Below, piece by piece: positions 16,799 through 27,900 of a DNA stretch of 64,000 nt; within the stretch, counting starts at the first letter, position 1, and each line of letters begins with the position of its first letter. A program made the translations under genes and the position numbers. This DNA is from Prosthecobacter fusiformis (GTDB lineage Bacteria > Verrucomicrobiota > Verrucomicrobiia > Verrucomicrobiales > Verrucomicrobiaceae), in NCBI RefSeq assembly GCF_004364345.1, contig NZ_SOCA01000004.1, positions 62,001-126,000 of the forward strand, written 5' to 3'. A model generated the notes under the pieces. It was not told the origin of the DNA. It searched no databases and saw only the letters and a program-made list of their open reading frames with translations.

Positions 16799-18084
16799 AC
16801 GACGATTTTTTTGATCCTCTCCGCGAAGGGCGGGTGCCTTTCACCACTGTTGACGGTGGAGTCACCGCTGCGCGCGGATTCCGTGCCGGGGCCATTTCCT
16901 GCGGCATCAAAAATCCTGAGGCCACCCGGCTGGACCTCATGCTCATCACTTCCGATGTGCCGACCGTCACCGACGCGGTTTTCACCACTAATAAAGTGCG
17001 TGCGGCCTGCGTTCGTGTCTCCCAACAGCACATCAAGGACAGTGACGTCCGCGCCATCATCGCCAACAGCGGCAATGCCAATGCGTGCACGGGGCCGCAG
17101 GGCATCCAGGACGCCAAGGCCATGTGCAAGGCCACCGCTGAAGCGCTGGGCATCCGCATGCGCCAGGTACAGGTTTGTTCCACCGGCATCATCGGCATGA
17201 ACATGCCTATCCAGCGGATCACCCCGCGTGTGAAGGAGCTGGCTGAAAAACTCACTCCCACCGGTTCGGATGACGCCTCACGCGCCATCATGACCAGTGA
17301 CACCAAGCCGAAGACCTATTCCATTGAGGTGCCCTGCGGCACCGGCAGCTTCCGCGTGGGCGGCATTGCCAAAGGTGCTGGCATGATCTGCCCTAACATG
17401 GCCACCATGCTTTGCTTCATCACAACGGATGCGAAGATCTCGGCAGATGAACTCAAGCGGGCTATGCGCAGTGCGGTGGATCAGTCGTTTAACTGCATCA
17501 CCATCGACGGTGATACCAGCACCAATGACACCGTCATCGTGATGAGCAACGGGCAGGCTGATGCACCTCCGATCAAGAAAGGCAGTGAAGAGGCCAAAAT
17601 CTTCCGCTGTGCCCTGCACAAGGTCATGCTGGAACTGGCCAAGATGATCGTCGCCGATGGTGAGCGCGTCACCAAGTTTGTAGAGATCCGCGTGCGCAAT
17701 GCCCGCACTCATGCCGATGCGAAAAAGGCCGCTGAAGCTGTAGCCAAGTCCATGCTGGTCAAATGCTCCTGGCATGGCAGCGATCCAAACTGGGGCCGCG
17801 TGATCCACGCTGTGGGTTATTCTGGGGCACGCCTCAGGGAGGAACTGATTGATATTTACTTCGGTGGCCTCATTGCCTGCAAGGGGGGGCTGACTTCCAA
17901 CACTCCAGTGACGGAACTTGAAAAAGTGGTCCGTGAACCGCGCTTTTCTGTTACTATTGATCTCAATCAAGGCAGCGCCAACCACATCGTCTATACCAGC
18001 GATTTGTCCGAGGAATACGTGGATTTCAACAGCAGCGAATACTCTGCGGCCATCCATGCGAAACGGCAGAAGGGGCTCGCTTAG
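16795..18084 (+). CDS. argJ: Bifunctional glutamate N-acetyltransferase / ornithine acetyltransferase ArgJ
   Basis: A 429-residue ArgJ, which moves acetyl from N-acetylornithine to glutamate and so recycles the acetyl group in arginine synthesis; some members also use acetyl-CoA. The self-cleavage site that yields the alpha and beta chains is in KGAGMICPNMATMLCF (Thr of MATML as new N-terminal nucleophile). TTNKVRAACVRVSQ, NSGNANACTG and SWHGSDPNWGRV are conserved. It is translationally coupled to argC. No other arg genes are in the window. Whether it is bifunctional cannot be told from sequence. Confidence 0.95.
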   Translation: MNDDFFDPLREGRVPFTTVDGGVTAARGFRAGAISCGIKNPEATRLDLMLITSDVPTVTDAVFTTNKVRAACVRVSQQHIKDSDVRAIIANSGNANACTGPQGIQDAKAMCKATAEALGIRMRQVQVCSTGIIGMNMPIQRITPRVKELAEKLTPTGSDDASRAIMTSDTKPKTYSIEVPCGTGSFRVGGIAKGAGMICPNMATMLCFITTDAKISADELKRAMRSAVDQSFNCITIDGDTSTNDTVIVMSNGQADAPPIKKGSEEAKIFRCALHKVMLELAKMIVADGERVTKFVEIRVRNARTHADAKKAAEAVAKSMLVKCSWHGSDPNWGRVIHAVGYSGARLREELIDIYFGGLIACKGGLTSNTPVTELEKVVREPRFSVTIDLNQGSANHIVYTSDLSEEYVDFNSSEYSAAIHAKRQKGLA

Positions 18085-18110
18085 CAAGATAGAAGCTACA
18101 AAATCGCTTT

Positions 18111-18136
18111 AGTTCTGCCCGTATGAGGGCAGAACT
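18111..18136. terminator. Hairpin between convergent argJ and the DUF1501 gene
   Basis: A perfect 10-bp stem, AGTTCTGCCC with GGGCAGAACT, closes a six-base loop. It lies between two convergent genes and could end transcription from both sides, though neither strand has a clear T run. Confidence 0.5.
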
Positions 18137-18193
18137 AGGCGGGTTAAGGATGAAAGTTCCGTCGCTAACGGTGACGGAGTTCACTCACCGATC

Positions 18194-19495
18194 TTAGCCA
18201 AACAGTGCGGTGATCGGCTGTCCTTTGTCGGCAATGGTGAAGGGCCTCTTGGTTGGCGAATACAGGACCTGGTCCAAAGGCAGGCCGAGCGCATAACCGA
18301 TGGTCGCATTGAGGTCTGGCGGGGAAACTTTGTTCTCGGTCACCTCAATGCCCTTGTCCGTCTTGCCATAGATCTGTCCACCCTGGACGCCGCCGCCCCA
18401 GATGGCGGAGCTGAAGGCTTTCGGATAATGGTCGCGACCAGAGTTCTGGTTGATTTCAGGCGTGCGGCCGAATTCGCTGGTGATGACCACCATGGTATCC
18501 TGCAACAGGCCGCGGCGTTCCAGATCACCCAGCAGTGCTCCGAGGGCCTTGTCCAGCTCGCTGATCTTTTCAGGCAGGCGGGCATAGATGTCATTGTGCA
18601 TGTCCCAGCCACCATTAGTGACCTCAATGAAACGCACTCCATGCTCGATCAGGCGGCGGGCCAAGAGGCAGCCTTGGGCGAAGCTGCCGGTACCGTATTC
18701 TGCCTGCAACTCTTCAGGTTCCTGGGACAGATCGAAAGCGGTGAGGTCAGCGCTTTTCATGACCTTGACGGCATCCTTGTAAACATCGCTGTAGGCACGC
18801 ACGGCGCTGTGGCCATAAGTTTCTTCGAAGCCAGCATTGAGCTTGGCGGAAAGATTGAGGCGGTAGTCGAGATCGTTTTCCCCCAGCGTAGCCAGGCGCT
18901 TGCTGTGCTGCAAGCCGGTGCTAGGATTGCTGAGCAGAAGCGGCTGGAAGGAAGCTTCAAAAAAACCACCGCCAGGATGCTTACTGTCATTGGAAATGAC
19001 CACCGTGCCGGGCAGGTCTGGATTGCCCTTGCCCTGGAATTTTTGTAACCATGCACCCATCGTCGGATGGCGGGTGGCCCCGCGCATGGTGTAGCCCGTG
19101 TGCTGGTAATAGTTCCCTTGCTCATGTGCCCCCTGGGTGCTGGAGAGACTGTTGATGACCACGCCGTGGTGCATGAACTTCGCCACGGTGGGCAGACCTT
19201 CACCCAGTTGCACTCCGTCCGCACTGGTAGGGATGCACTTCGTATCACCCATGGTATCTGCACCGGGGCTGACGCCGAAGGTGTCCAGATGGGTCATGCC
19301 GCCGGCCATGTAGAGATAGATAACATTGCGCGCGGTGGGCACCTGACGCGCTTTGGAACTGCCCTCAAAGGCCACGGCCATTGCCTGGCCGTGCATGAGT
19401 GGCTGCATGACGGAGACACCAAGGCAGGTCTTGGCGATGTTCATGACAAAGTCACGACGGGTGGGCTCTTCAGCGCGGAGGAAAGAAGGATTCAT
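18194..19495 (-). CDS. DUF1501 domain protein (twin-Arg-like leader)
   Basis: A 433-residue DUF1501 protein, a family of the alkaline phosphatase/sulfatase-like fold that is greatly expanded in Planctomycetes and Verrucomicrobia. The N-terminus has TRRDFVMNIAKTCLGVS, resembling a twin-arginine signal. Conserved blocks include YLYMAGGMTHLDTFG, MGAWLQKFQGKGNPDLPG, VTNGGWDMH and VITSEFGRTPEINQNSGRDH. Such genes nearly always pair with a DUF1549/DUF1553 gene, here 45 bases upstream in the same direction, so the two form one unit. The biochemical function is not established. Confidence 0.92.
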   Translation of the reverse strand: MNPSFLRAEEPTRRDFVMNIAKTCLGVSVMQPLMHGQAMAVAFEGSSKARQVPTARNVIYLYMAGGMTHLDTFGVSPGADTMGDTKCIPTSADGVQLGEGLPTVAKFMHHGVVINSLSSTQGAHEQGNYYQHTGYTMRGATRHPTMGAWLQKFQGKGNPDLPGTVVISNDSKHPGGGFFEASFQPLLLSNPSTGLQHSKRLATLGENDLDYRLNLSAKLNAGFEETYGHSAVRAYSDVYKDAVKVMKSADLTAFDLSQEPEELQAEYGTGSFAQGCLLARRLIEHGVRFIEVTNGGWDMHNDIYARLPEKISELDKALGALLGDLERRGLLQDTMVVITSEFGRTPEINQNSGRDHYPKAFSSAIWGGGVQGGQIYGKTDKGIEVTENKVSPPDLNATIGYALGLPLDQVLYSPTKRPFTIADKGQPITALFG

Positions 19496-19540
19496 GGCAG
19501 GCTGGAATGAAGGGTGGCGTGGTGAAAGACCGTGCAGGGA

Positions 19541-21706
19541 TTATTGGATGAAGAGGAATTGTGATCCGGTGATGAGGGCGTGCGTCACATCCTCCACGGC
19601 TATGTCACCCCGCTCCTGGATAACCTGGGAAAGCACGGCACGTTCATTGTTGGTCGGGCGACGACTCAACAGAGCCTCGTATAAGAGGGCCACTTTTTCA
19701 TCAGCACTGCCAGCATCTTTCAGTTGCTGGCTGAGCAGCGAGACCGGGCTGGTCAGGCTTTTGATGACGGGGCCATTTAGCAGAGTCAGTGCCTGCGGGA
19801 CGGAGGCGTCCTCACTTGCGTTATCGATCACCTCGCGGTCAGACTGGCCAAAGGTGCGCAGGAAGTGGCCGGGCCGGGCAGGGGAGGGTAGCTCGGAAGC
19901 GCGGGACACCATGGTCCTGTCCCCTTCGTTGCGGCTCAGCGCCTTGCGCTCCTCCTTAGTCAGTGTGGCCATGACCTCGCGGCTCATCTTGGGCCGCTTT
20001 TTTGCTTCTTTGTTGGCTTCCTTGTTCGGGCTGTAGCCTCGGATGAGGTCTTCAGCGCGCTCTTCACCGATGAGGTTTTCCAGCAAGTTATTGCTGGATT
20101 CTCGGCGCAGCTTATTGGCTGCATTGGCCAGGGCTTTGGCATCCGCTGGATTGGCCACGCCGTCTTTTTGTTCGGCCATCTTGGCGCGCATCTCATCCAG
20201 CTTGCGGTCGTTTTCTTTCCGTTCTTCCATTCCCGCTTTGGCTGCTGCCACGATGCCTTCAGGGCCTTTTTCTTTCATCGTGGTGATGAACATGTTTAGA
20301 TCGTTCAGATACTGGTGCAGGCGCTGGTTTTCTTCGTCCACTTCGCCATCCACATTGCCTTTGGTGAGCGTGATCATGGAGTCCCAGACCTGTTCGGCAC
20401 TCATGCGGCGCAGGGAAGGGCCGGTGAAGTGATTGATCTCTCCCAGGGCCACTTCCTGCGTGCTGGCCATGCGCTGGTAGGTGTCGGTATTGTAAAGCAC
20501 GCGCAGGAAGGATTTGAGCGAGTATTTTTTCTCGATCATCAACTGCGCCAGGTAATCCATCAGCGCTGGATTGCTGGGGACTGTGGAGTCGGTGATTTCG
20601 TCCAGAGGTTCGATCACACCCGTGCCGAACACGTGTTTCCACATGCGGTTGGCGATGACTGTGGTGAAACGTGGATTTTCCGGATCGGTCATCCAGTCGG
20701 CAAAGGCCTGTACCGTGGTCTGACCTTCTTTCGGCGTGGCCTCATGACCAAACATGGCGTTAGGCTGGATAGTATCTCCGGGCTTGGCGTCTGTATAAGC
20801 GTAGTCGGCTGGCAGCTTGGGCAGCTTACCTTCTTGCCAGGAGACGGCGGTGTAGCGGAGCGGTTTCATCACGTCTCCCAGAGCTTTTCTTACCTGGTTC
20901 ATTTCCTCGCTGGTGGCTTTGCCTTTCTCGGCAGCTTCTGCGCGAATTTTTGCCATCTCTTCAGGATGATCCTTCATGTATTGGCGGCGGTCTTTGGCCT
21001 TCATGCTGGTGATGAATTCCGGCAGATTCTTGTTTTGAGGGGGACGCCTTGGCAGCTTGATGTCGGTGATGCCGCTGCCACGTGTGTCCATACCATAAGT
21101 GAAGGCAGCCATGCCGTAATAGTCCTTCTGGCTCCACTTATCGAAGGGGTGGTTATGGCACTGGGCACACACGATGCTGGTGCCCAAAAAGACCTGAACG
21201 GTGTAGGCCAGGTGATCCAGCTTGTTCTCATCCCGCTGGTAAAAGCCAATGCTGCCGCTGTCCCATGCACCGCCTTCGGTGGTGAGGAGCTTTTTCACAA
21301 ACTGGTCATAGGGCGTATTGGCCTTCAGCTCTTTCTTCAGCCATTCCTCATAGGCCTCAGCCGTGATCCTGCCTTTCGTATTGTCCGTCAGGCGTAATAC
21401 ATCGGCCCAAAAGTTGAACATGTGGCTGGTATAACCATCACTGCCCAACAGCTTATCGATCAGTTTAGCACGCTTCTGCGGATCCCCTGATTGAATGAAT
21501 TCACGCGATTCTTCCACGGTCGGGATGCGGCCTGCGATGTCGAGATACAGACGCCGGACGATCACCTCATCCGGTGCGGCGGCATTGGGCTGAAGATTGT
21601 GCTTTTGCCAGTCCGCAGCGAGCAGACTGTCAATCTTGGCGGCCTCGGGCAAAGCAGCGCCGTGGGTGACGGTGGCGACCAGCAGGAGAAGGGCGAATGT
21701 TTTCAT
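19541..21706 (-). CDS. DUF1549/DUF1553 domain protein (planctomycete-type cytochrome-associated)
   Basis: A 721-residue exported protein. The signal peptide MKTFALLLLVATVTHGAA is followed by the DUF1549 domain (RRLYLDIAGRIPTVEESREF, KLIDKLLGSDGYTSHMFNFW). A haem-type motif C180-A-Q-C-H184 follows in CAQCHNHPFDKW, and then the DUF1553 domain (NPRFTTVIANRMWKHVFGTG, IEPLDEITDSTVPSNP, YSLKSFLRVLYNTDTYQR). The central 150 residues are Lys/Glu-rich and probably helical. The frame opens earlier at 21865, but this start gives a clean signal peptide. It is cotranscribed with the DUF1501 gene; a role in polymer degradation with electron transfer has been suggested for such pairs. Confidence 0.92.
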   Translation of the reverse strand: MKTFALLLLVATVTHGAALPEAAKIDSLLAADWQKHNLQPNAAAPDEVIVRRLYLDIAGRIPTVEESREFIQSGDPQKRAKLIDKLLGSDGYTSHMFNFWADVLRLTDNTKGRITAEAYEEWLKKELKANTPYDQFVKKLLTTEGGAWDSGSIGFYQRDENKLDHLAYTVQVFLGTSIVCAQCHNHPFDKWSQKDYYGMAAFTYGMDTRGSGITDIKLPRRPPQNKNLPEFITSMKAKDRRQYMKDHPEEMAKIRAEAAEKGKATSEEMNQVRKALGDVMKPLRYTAVSWQEGKLPKLPADYAYTDAKPGDTIQPNAMFGHEATPKEGQTTVQAFADWMTDPENPRFTTVIANRMWKHVFGTGVIEPLDEITDSTVPSNPALMDYLAQLMIEKKYSLKSFLRVLYNTDTYQRMASTQEVALGEINHFTGPSLRRMSAEQVWDSMITLTKGNVDGEVDEENQRLHQYLNDLNMFITTMKEKGPEGIVAAAKAGMEERKENDRKLDEMRAKMAEQKDGVANPADAKALANAANKLRRESSNNLLENLIGEERAEDLIRGYSPNKEANKEAKKRPKMSREVMATLTKEERKALSRNEGDRTMVSRASELPSPARPGHFLRTFGQSDREVIDNASEDASVPQALTLLNGPVIKSLTSPVSLLSQQLKDAGSADEKVALLYEALLSRRPTNNERAVLSQVIQERGDIAVEDVTHALITGSQFLFIQ

Positions 21707-21765
21707 AGCGTGAAGGCAGGCTTCGGTCTGACGGCGCTGAAACGTGAAGATTCGGTGTTTCTTCA

Positions 21766-21885
21766 TTTTATACCTAAAAAAAGTCAAAAAGGCTGCCTGA
21801 CTTATTATCAGCGCAGCCGTTTTTAAGAGGTATAAAATCCCTCCATACTTTACGCTCCCCGCCACCCCGAAGCTCTTTTATACCT
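21766..21885. repeat. Three copies of a 10-base motif, TTTTATACCT, in alternating orientation
   Basis: TTTTATACCT occurs at 21766-21775 and 21876-21885, and its exact complement AGGTATAAAA at 21828-21837. The three copies flank the terminator hairpin of the giant gene and lie just upstream of the DUF1549/1553 gene. They could be binding sites for a regulator or arms of alternative hairpins. Confidence 0.5.
21774..21818 (-). terminator. Rho-independent terminator of the giant surface protein gene
   Basis: Read on the minus strand, GGCTGC (complement of 21813-21818) pairs with GCAGCC (complement of 21791-21796) around a 16-base AT-rich loop. TTTTTGAC and a further run of T follow. It lies about 100 bases past the stop of the 2339-residue protein. 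Confidence 0.65.
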
Positions 21886-21921
21886 GGGAGCGATGGGCGG
21901 AGGGGAGGGACTCCATCGGCC

Positions 21922-24900
21922 TCAAGGGAGCTTGAACAGCACTTCTCCGCTGACGGTCTCAACTCCCCCAGGTGTGGCGGGGATCACGAAGTTCCCGTCG
22001 CCGATGAGCTGGACATCGTTTCCTGCGGGTTGCCTGAGCACACCGCTGATGATCGCCACACGCTTCACGCCCGCATCCATGAGCTCGAAGCTGCCGGTGA
22101 AGGTGCCGTTTGTCGTGTTGAGTGTCGTTTTCCATTTCGTCAGGTTGTTAATGCCTGGGACTACGAAGACGTTGCGGGAGCTGAGCGTCATGGTGGTGGG
22201 CAAGCTCGCATGGGAGGTGCTGCCTGTCGCGCTGTGAAGCACCACGAAGGTGTCGCCCGTCAGGCCCAGGAGACTTGTCAGCGGCAGGGTGGCCGTGGGT
22301 TTCACCCAGGGATCCAGCGTCAAGCCTATGGTTAAGGGGACGAAGCCAAGCGGGTAGCTTTTGTCCGTCGGCCACGGGGCCTTGGCCCAGACGAGCGAGG
22401 GTTCCGTCACCAAGAAGCGCTGGCTGTTGAGCGAGTTTGGCTGCATCTCAAAGGTGCCGCTCAAGAAGGTCTCCACCCGCGCAGGTTTGTAAGGCTGCAC
22501 CCAGAGCCGGTAGCTGGGCGTCTCTTCCTGACTCGGGAGGACGGAGGTGGTGAAGGCGGTGCCATCTCCCAGCTTGCCAACGAGGGCGATAGCCCCCCGA
22601 GTGCTGACCGTAGCCCGTGCCCAGCCTGCCCCGCGTGGCACCCCAACAACCAGTGGCTGTGCGGGCTCCAGCACGCCTGTGTAGGCACCGCTGAAGTTCA
22701 CCTTCGCGCCGCTGGGCAGCAGCAGCAGACGCTGGCCATCCGGGAAGGTGGCAAGAGGCTGGCTGTTTTTTGTCAGGGTACCCGTCAGCTCGCCCTTCAA
22801 CGTGAGGGTGAAGCTCACTGCATAGGTTGCGCCTTGGCTGAGCACCGTCGCTGCGCCCGTCGAGCGCTCGGTGAGGAAGTTTGTTATCAGCGCACCTGAG
22901 AGCCGCAGGGTGGAGGTTTCCCCCGCTAGGGCCATCGTGCCTGAAAAGGTCTTGCCGGACGAGGCCACCGTCAGGCTGAGTTTGCCTGAGGGGAGGTTTC
23001 CTCCATCTGCCAGAAGCGCCTCATAGCCAGCCGCAAAGCCCTCCACCACGAGCGTGCCTTGGCGGTAGATCAGGGTGTAATTGGCCGCCAGCCCGCTCTT
23101 GGCGGTGATGGGATACGTGCCGCCGACGCTGGTCACCTTGGCGCTCGTCGAGAGCGTGGGCACTTTGGTCAGCACGGCTGAGGTATCGCTCCCCACAAAG
23201 CCCTCATACACTAGGTCTAGCAGGGGATTGATTTCTCCTGAGAGCTTTCGTTTGTCCTGCGGCACCACGTAGAGTGGGGCTTGGGTGATGACGAGCGTGC
23301 CTTTTTTAGTCACTCCACCGGCAACCGCCACCACGGCATAACGCCCGGCGGCCGTGGGGGGTGTCGTGCGAAAGACGCCTCCTACTTGATAGGTCACGGT
23401 CACGGGGCTTGTGGTGCCTACGGACCCGATGGCCTTCGGCGTGCCATTGTAGCGCTGGCTCAGCCCGGTAAGAGTGAGCACCGTGGGATTTGCCTTCACC
23501 GTGATCACGCGCGTCACGATTTTTGCGGCCGCGTAGTTCCCACCGCCCACCTGCGTCGCCCGGACGGTCACCTGACCCACACCTGTCGGTGTTAAGATCG
23601 ACCCCGCGAGTGTCGCAGGTCCTAAGAGCTGCAGGAGCACGGGTAAGCCTGAGCTTGCCTCGGCGGTCAGCGTCAGGGGCCCCTGCCCGAGATAATGCGT
23701 GGCCGGGGCGTTGAAGACGATTGTTTGCGCCAGTGACCGGCTCAAGGTGCCAAACCCGCTCACTGCAAAGGTTAATGGATTGAGGTCAGGGTTATTGCTG
23801 GCAATGCTCAATGTGGCTGTGCGCAGGCCTGGCAGGCTGGGATCAAAAGTGATCGCAAAAGTCGTGGACTGCCCCACAGCGATGGAGCTGGAGGGTAGAG
23901 CCGTCACTTTAAAATCCGCCGCATCACCGCCCAGGATCTGCACGGCGGGGGTGCCGGTCAGAACGAAGGCGGCGGTGCCATTGTTTTGGATGGTGAAGGT
24001 GCGCGTCACCTGAGCATTGAGGAGGCTGACGGAGCCAAAGGCTGTGAGATCCTCCAAGGAAGGGGAAGTCTCTCCATTGTCGATGATGATGCCATTGCCG
24101 ATGACTAGGACAGTGGGGGTCCAGTAGGTGAAAAGGCTGTTCGCGATATTGCTGCCGCTCGGGGTGGTGACAATCACACTCACGGTGCCTGCGGCCCGGG
24201 CCGGGGTGGTGGCGGTGATCTGGGTGGGGCTGTTCACGATGAAGCTGGCACTGATGCCATTAAAAGTGACTGATGTGGCGCCAGTGAAGTTGGTGCCAGT
24301 GAGGGTCACCTGGGTGCCGCCTACCGTTGTGCCGGTGGCGGGGGTGACGAGGGTGATGGTCACCTCCTGGGCCTCGGTGGCAAGAATGGCCAGCGTGGTC
24401 ACCCCTGTGTTTGTCGCAGTCGCCACGCCTGTCAGGGTGGTCGCGGCATTGATCGCTGCCTGGGCATTGGCCAAGGCGAGCTGAAGGGCCGCCCATTCTT
24501 CAGGCGTAAAGTTTGCTTCCTGATAGGTCGCTGCCACCGCCGCCAGGTTGGCCAGCGCCGCCGCCACGGCCGCAGCAAGCGTTTCTGCACTCGTCGGCAC
24601 CGCGTCCAGCGCCGCCAGAGCCGCGCTTGTCGCAGCCGCCACACCTGCCGGATTGGTCGCGGCAATGATCGCTGCCTGGGCATTGGCCAGGGCGAGCTGG
24701 AGCGCCTCCCATTCTTCAGAGGTGAAGTTTGATTCCTGATAGGTCGCTGCCAGGGCCGCCAAGTTGGCCAGCGCGGTGGCTTTAACCACCGCCAGCGTTT
24801 CGGCAATCGCCGCCAGCGCCGTGTTCGTGGCCGTGGCCACGTCTGTCAGATTGGTCGCGGCAAGGATCGCTGCCTGGGCATTGGCCAGGGCGAGCTGCAG

Positions 24901-27900
24901 GGCTGCCCATTCCGCAGGGGTAAAGTTTGCTTCCTGATAGGTCGCTGCCACCGCCGCCAAGCTGGCCAGCGCCGCCTCCTGGGCCGCTGCCAGGGTTTCG
25001 GCATTCGTCTGCACCACATCTAGCGCCGTCAGCGCTGCGCTCGTCGCCAGCGCCACACTTGCCGCATTGGTCGCGGCAAGGATCGCTGCCTGGGCATTGG
25101 CCAGGGCGAGTTGCAGGGCTTCCCATTCCTCAGACGTGAAGTTTGATTCCTGATAGGTCGCTGCCAGTGCCGCCAGGTTGGCCAGCGCCGCCGCCTTGAC
25201 CGCCGCCAGCGTTTCTTCGGCAATCGTCGGCACCGCATTCATCGCCGCCAGCGCCGCGCTCGTCGCCAGTGCCACACCTGCCGGATCGGTCGCGGCATTG
25301 ATCGCTGCCTGGCCAGTCGTTTGGGCGAGGATCAGGGCCGTCCAGCTCTCAACAGTGTAGTTTGCCTCCAGATAGGTCGCCAGTGCCGTCGTCAGGTTTT
25401 CCTGCGCTAGTGTCTGAGTCGTGACCAGCGTCTCGGAAAACGTCGGCACTGTGTCCATGGCCGTCAGAGCCTCATCCCTCGCCGTCGTTACGCTGGCCGC
25501 ATCAGTGGCTGCGTTGACCGCTGCGCTACCAGTCGCCCTGGCGGCGATCAGCGCCAGCAAGTTTTCGGAGGTGTAGTTGTTGGCTCCAAGGTAGGTTGTA
25601 AACGCCGTTGTCAGGTCGTTGAGCGCCGCCGCCCTGACCGTAGCAAGGGTCTCGTTGATAACCGGTACCGCATCCAATGCTTCCAGCGCCTCGTTGGTCG
25701 CCGCTGCCACACCTGCCAGATCCGTCGCGGCATTGATCGCTGCTTGGCCATTTGCAATGGCGGTTTGCAACGCCATCCAGTTCTCAGAAGTGTAGCTCGC
25801 CTCCAGATAGGTCTCTACCACTAGCTCAAAGTCGTTCAGTGCTGCTGCCTTGACCACTGCCAGCGTTCCGGTAATCGTGGGCACCGCAGCCATCGCCGCC
25901 AGCGCTGTGGTTGCCGCCGTCGCTACGCCTGCCGAATCAATGGCCTGATTGATCTCTAAACTACCTGTCGCCCTCGCGGTGATCAGCGCTAGCAAGTTTT
26001 CGGCGGTGTAGTCGTTGTCTTCCAGATGGGTCACAAACGCCGTTGTCAGGGCGTTTAGCGCCGTCGCCCTGGCCAGCTCCATGTCCCCGTTGATGACCGG
26101 CACCGCGTCCATCGTGGCCAGCGCTGTATTGATCGCCGTTGCCAAGTCTGCCAGATTCGTCGCGGCATTGATCGCTGCCTGGCCATTCGCAATGGCGGTT
26201 TGAAGAGTCGTCCAGTTCTCGGTGGTGTAGTTCCCCACCACATAGGTCGCTACCACTGCGTCTAAGTCGTTCAGCGCGGCCACCTTGGCCCCGGCCAGCG
26301 TCACAGTAAGGGTGGGGACCGCAGCCATGGCCTCCAGCGCGGTGGTTGCCGCCGTCGCCACGCCTGCTGGATCAGTGGCCGCGTTGATCGCTGCACTGCC
26401 TGCCGTCCTGGCGGCGATTAGCGCCGTCCAGCTTTCGAAGGTGTAATAGTTGGCTTCCAGATAGGTCGCCAGCGCCGTTGACAGGGCGCTCAGCGCCGCT
26501 GCCCTGGCCGTTGCCATGCTCTCGGTGAAGGTCGGCACCGCGTCCAACGTGGCCAGCGCTAGGTTTGTCGCCGTCACCACGCCTGCCAAATTCGTTGCCT
26601 CATTGATCGCGGTTTGGCCATTCTCATTGGCGGCTTGAACAACCGTCCAGTTCTCGGATGTGTAGTTGGCTTGCAGATAGGTCACTACCACCAGCGCAAA
26701 GTCGCCCAGCGCTGCCGTCTTGGCCGCAGCCAGCGTCCCGGCCACCGTGGGTACCGCAGTCATCGCCGCCAGTGCCGCGCTCCTCGCCGTCGCCACGCCT
26801 GCCAGATTGGCGGCTGCCTGGATCGCCGTGTCACCGTTCGTCTTGGCGGTTGTCAGTGTCGTCCAGTTCTCGGGAGTGTAGTTTACTTCCGGATAGGCCG
26901 CCAGCGCCGTCGTCAGGTCAGTTTTCGCCGCCACTTTGGCCTCCGCCAGTGTATCGGGCACTGTGGGCACCGCGTCCATTGCCGCCAGAGCTGCGGCCTT
27001 TGCTGCAGCCACGCCAGCAGGATCAGTCGCCGCGTTGATCGCGGTGTCGCCATCCGTCTTGGCATCGAGCAGGGCCGTCCAGTTCTCGGAGGTGTAGGGG
27101 TTCGCTAACAGATAGGCCTGCCGCGTCGCCGTTAGTTCGTTCCTCGCCGCCGTCTTGACCGCCGGCAGGGTCTCGGCCAGCCCGAGGTCCACACCGAGGT
27201 GGGTGGTGCCGCCCAAAACCACAAATTCCGTAGAATCGACATAACCGCCGACGTCACCGGACTCGCTATTGCTGTCCAGCGTATCATCTTCACCCTGATT
27301 GGGGTCGGTGACGCGGTAATCGGTGGTGAAGTTAGTCAGATCCCAGCGGACGAATAATGTGCCCGGCTGCACCCCTTCAAATAAATAGTTCCCGCCGACA
27401 TCGGTGACGGTGGTAGCCACTACAATGGGGTCTGGAAATCCGACGGGGGGAGCTCCTGTGACTGCTGAAACCGTCGTGGCTAAGGCGATGGTGCCTGCAG
27501 CTTTGCCTGCCATTGCCCGGCCGCTGATGTTGGTCGTCACACCAAAGGTGATCGCCGCGCCGCCGAGGATGTTTCCCCTCATGTGAGTGCCTGCCCCCAG
27601 AGAAACAGCCCCTTCCACGATCCAATAAACATTCGCGCTTTTAGCATTGTTGGCCAAAATCACATTCCCTGTTGCCGCCGTCGTGCCAAACGCGCCGACG
27701 ATTTGGATGATGAAGACAGCCTCAGCATCACCTTCGGCATCAAGAGTGACTGAAGAGGCCAAAGTCGCCGCCGCGCCGATTTTATAAACACCGGGCTTTA
27801 AGGTCTTTCCGCCCAGCTCAAAGGCAGCGGCAGATAAGAGCTCATCCGGTGTTCGATTTTTGCCATCATTGTAAGCGGTCTCAAAATCGGCCAGAGCCGT

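Noticed and set aside
24364-27171. Regularly spaced repeats considered as a CRISPR array
   Set aside because: The period is 216 bp, the repeats are coding throughout and there are no short repeats with unique spacers.
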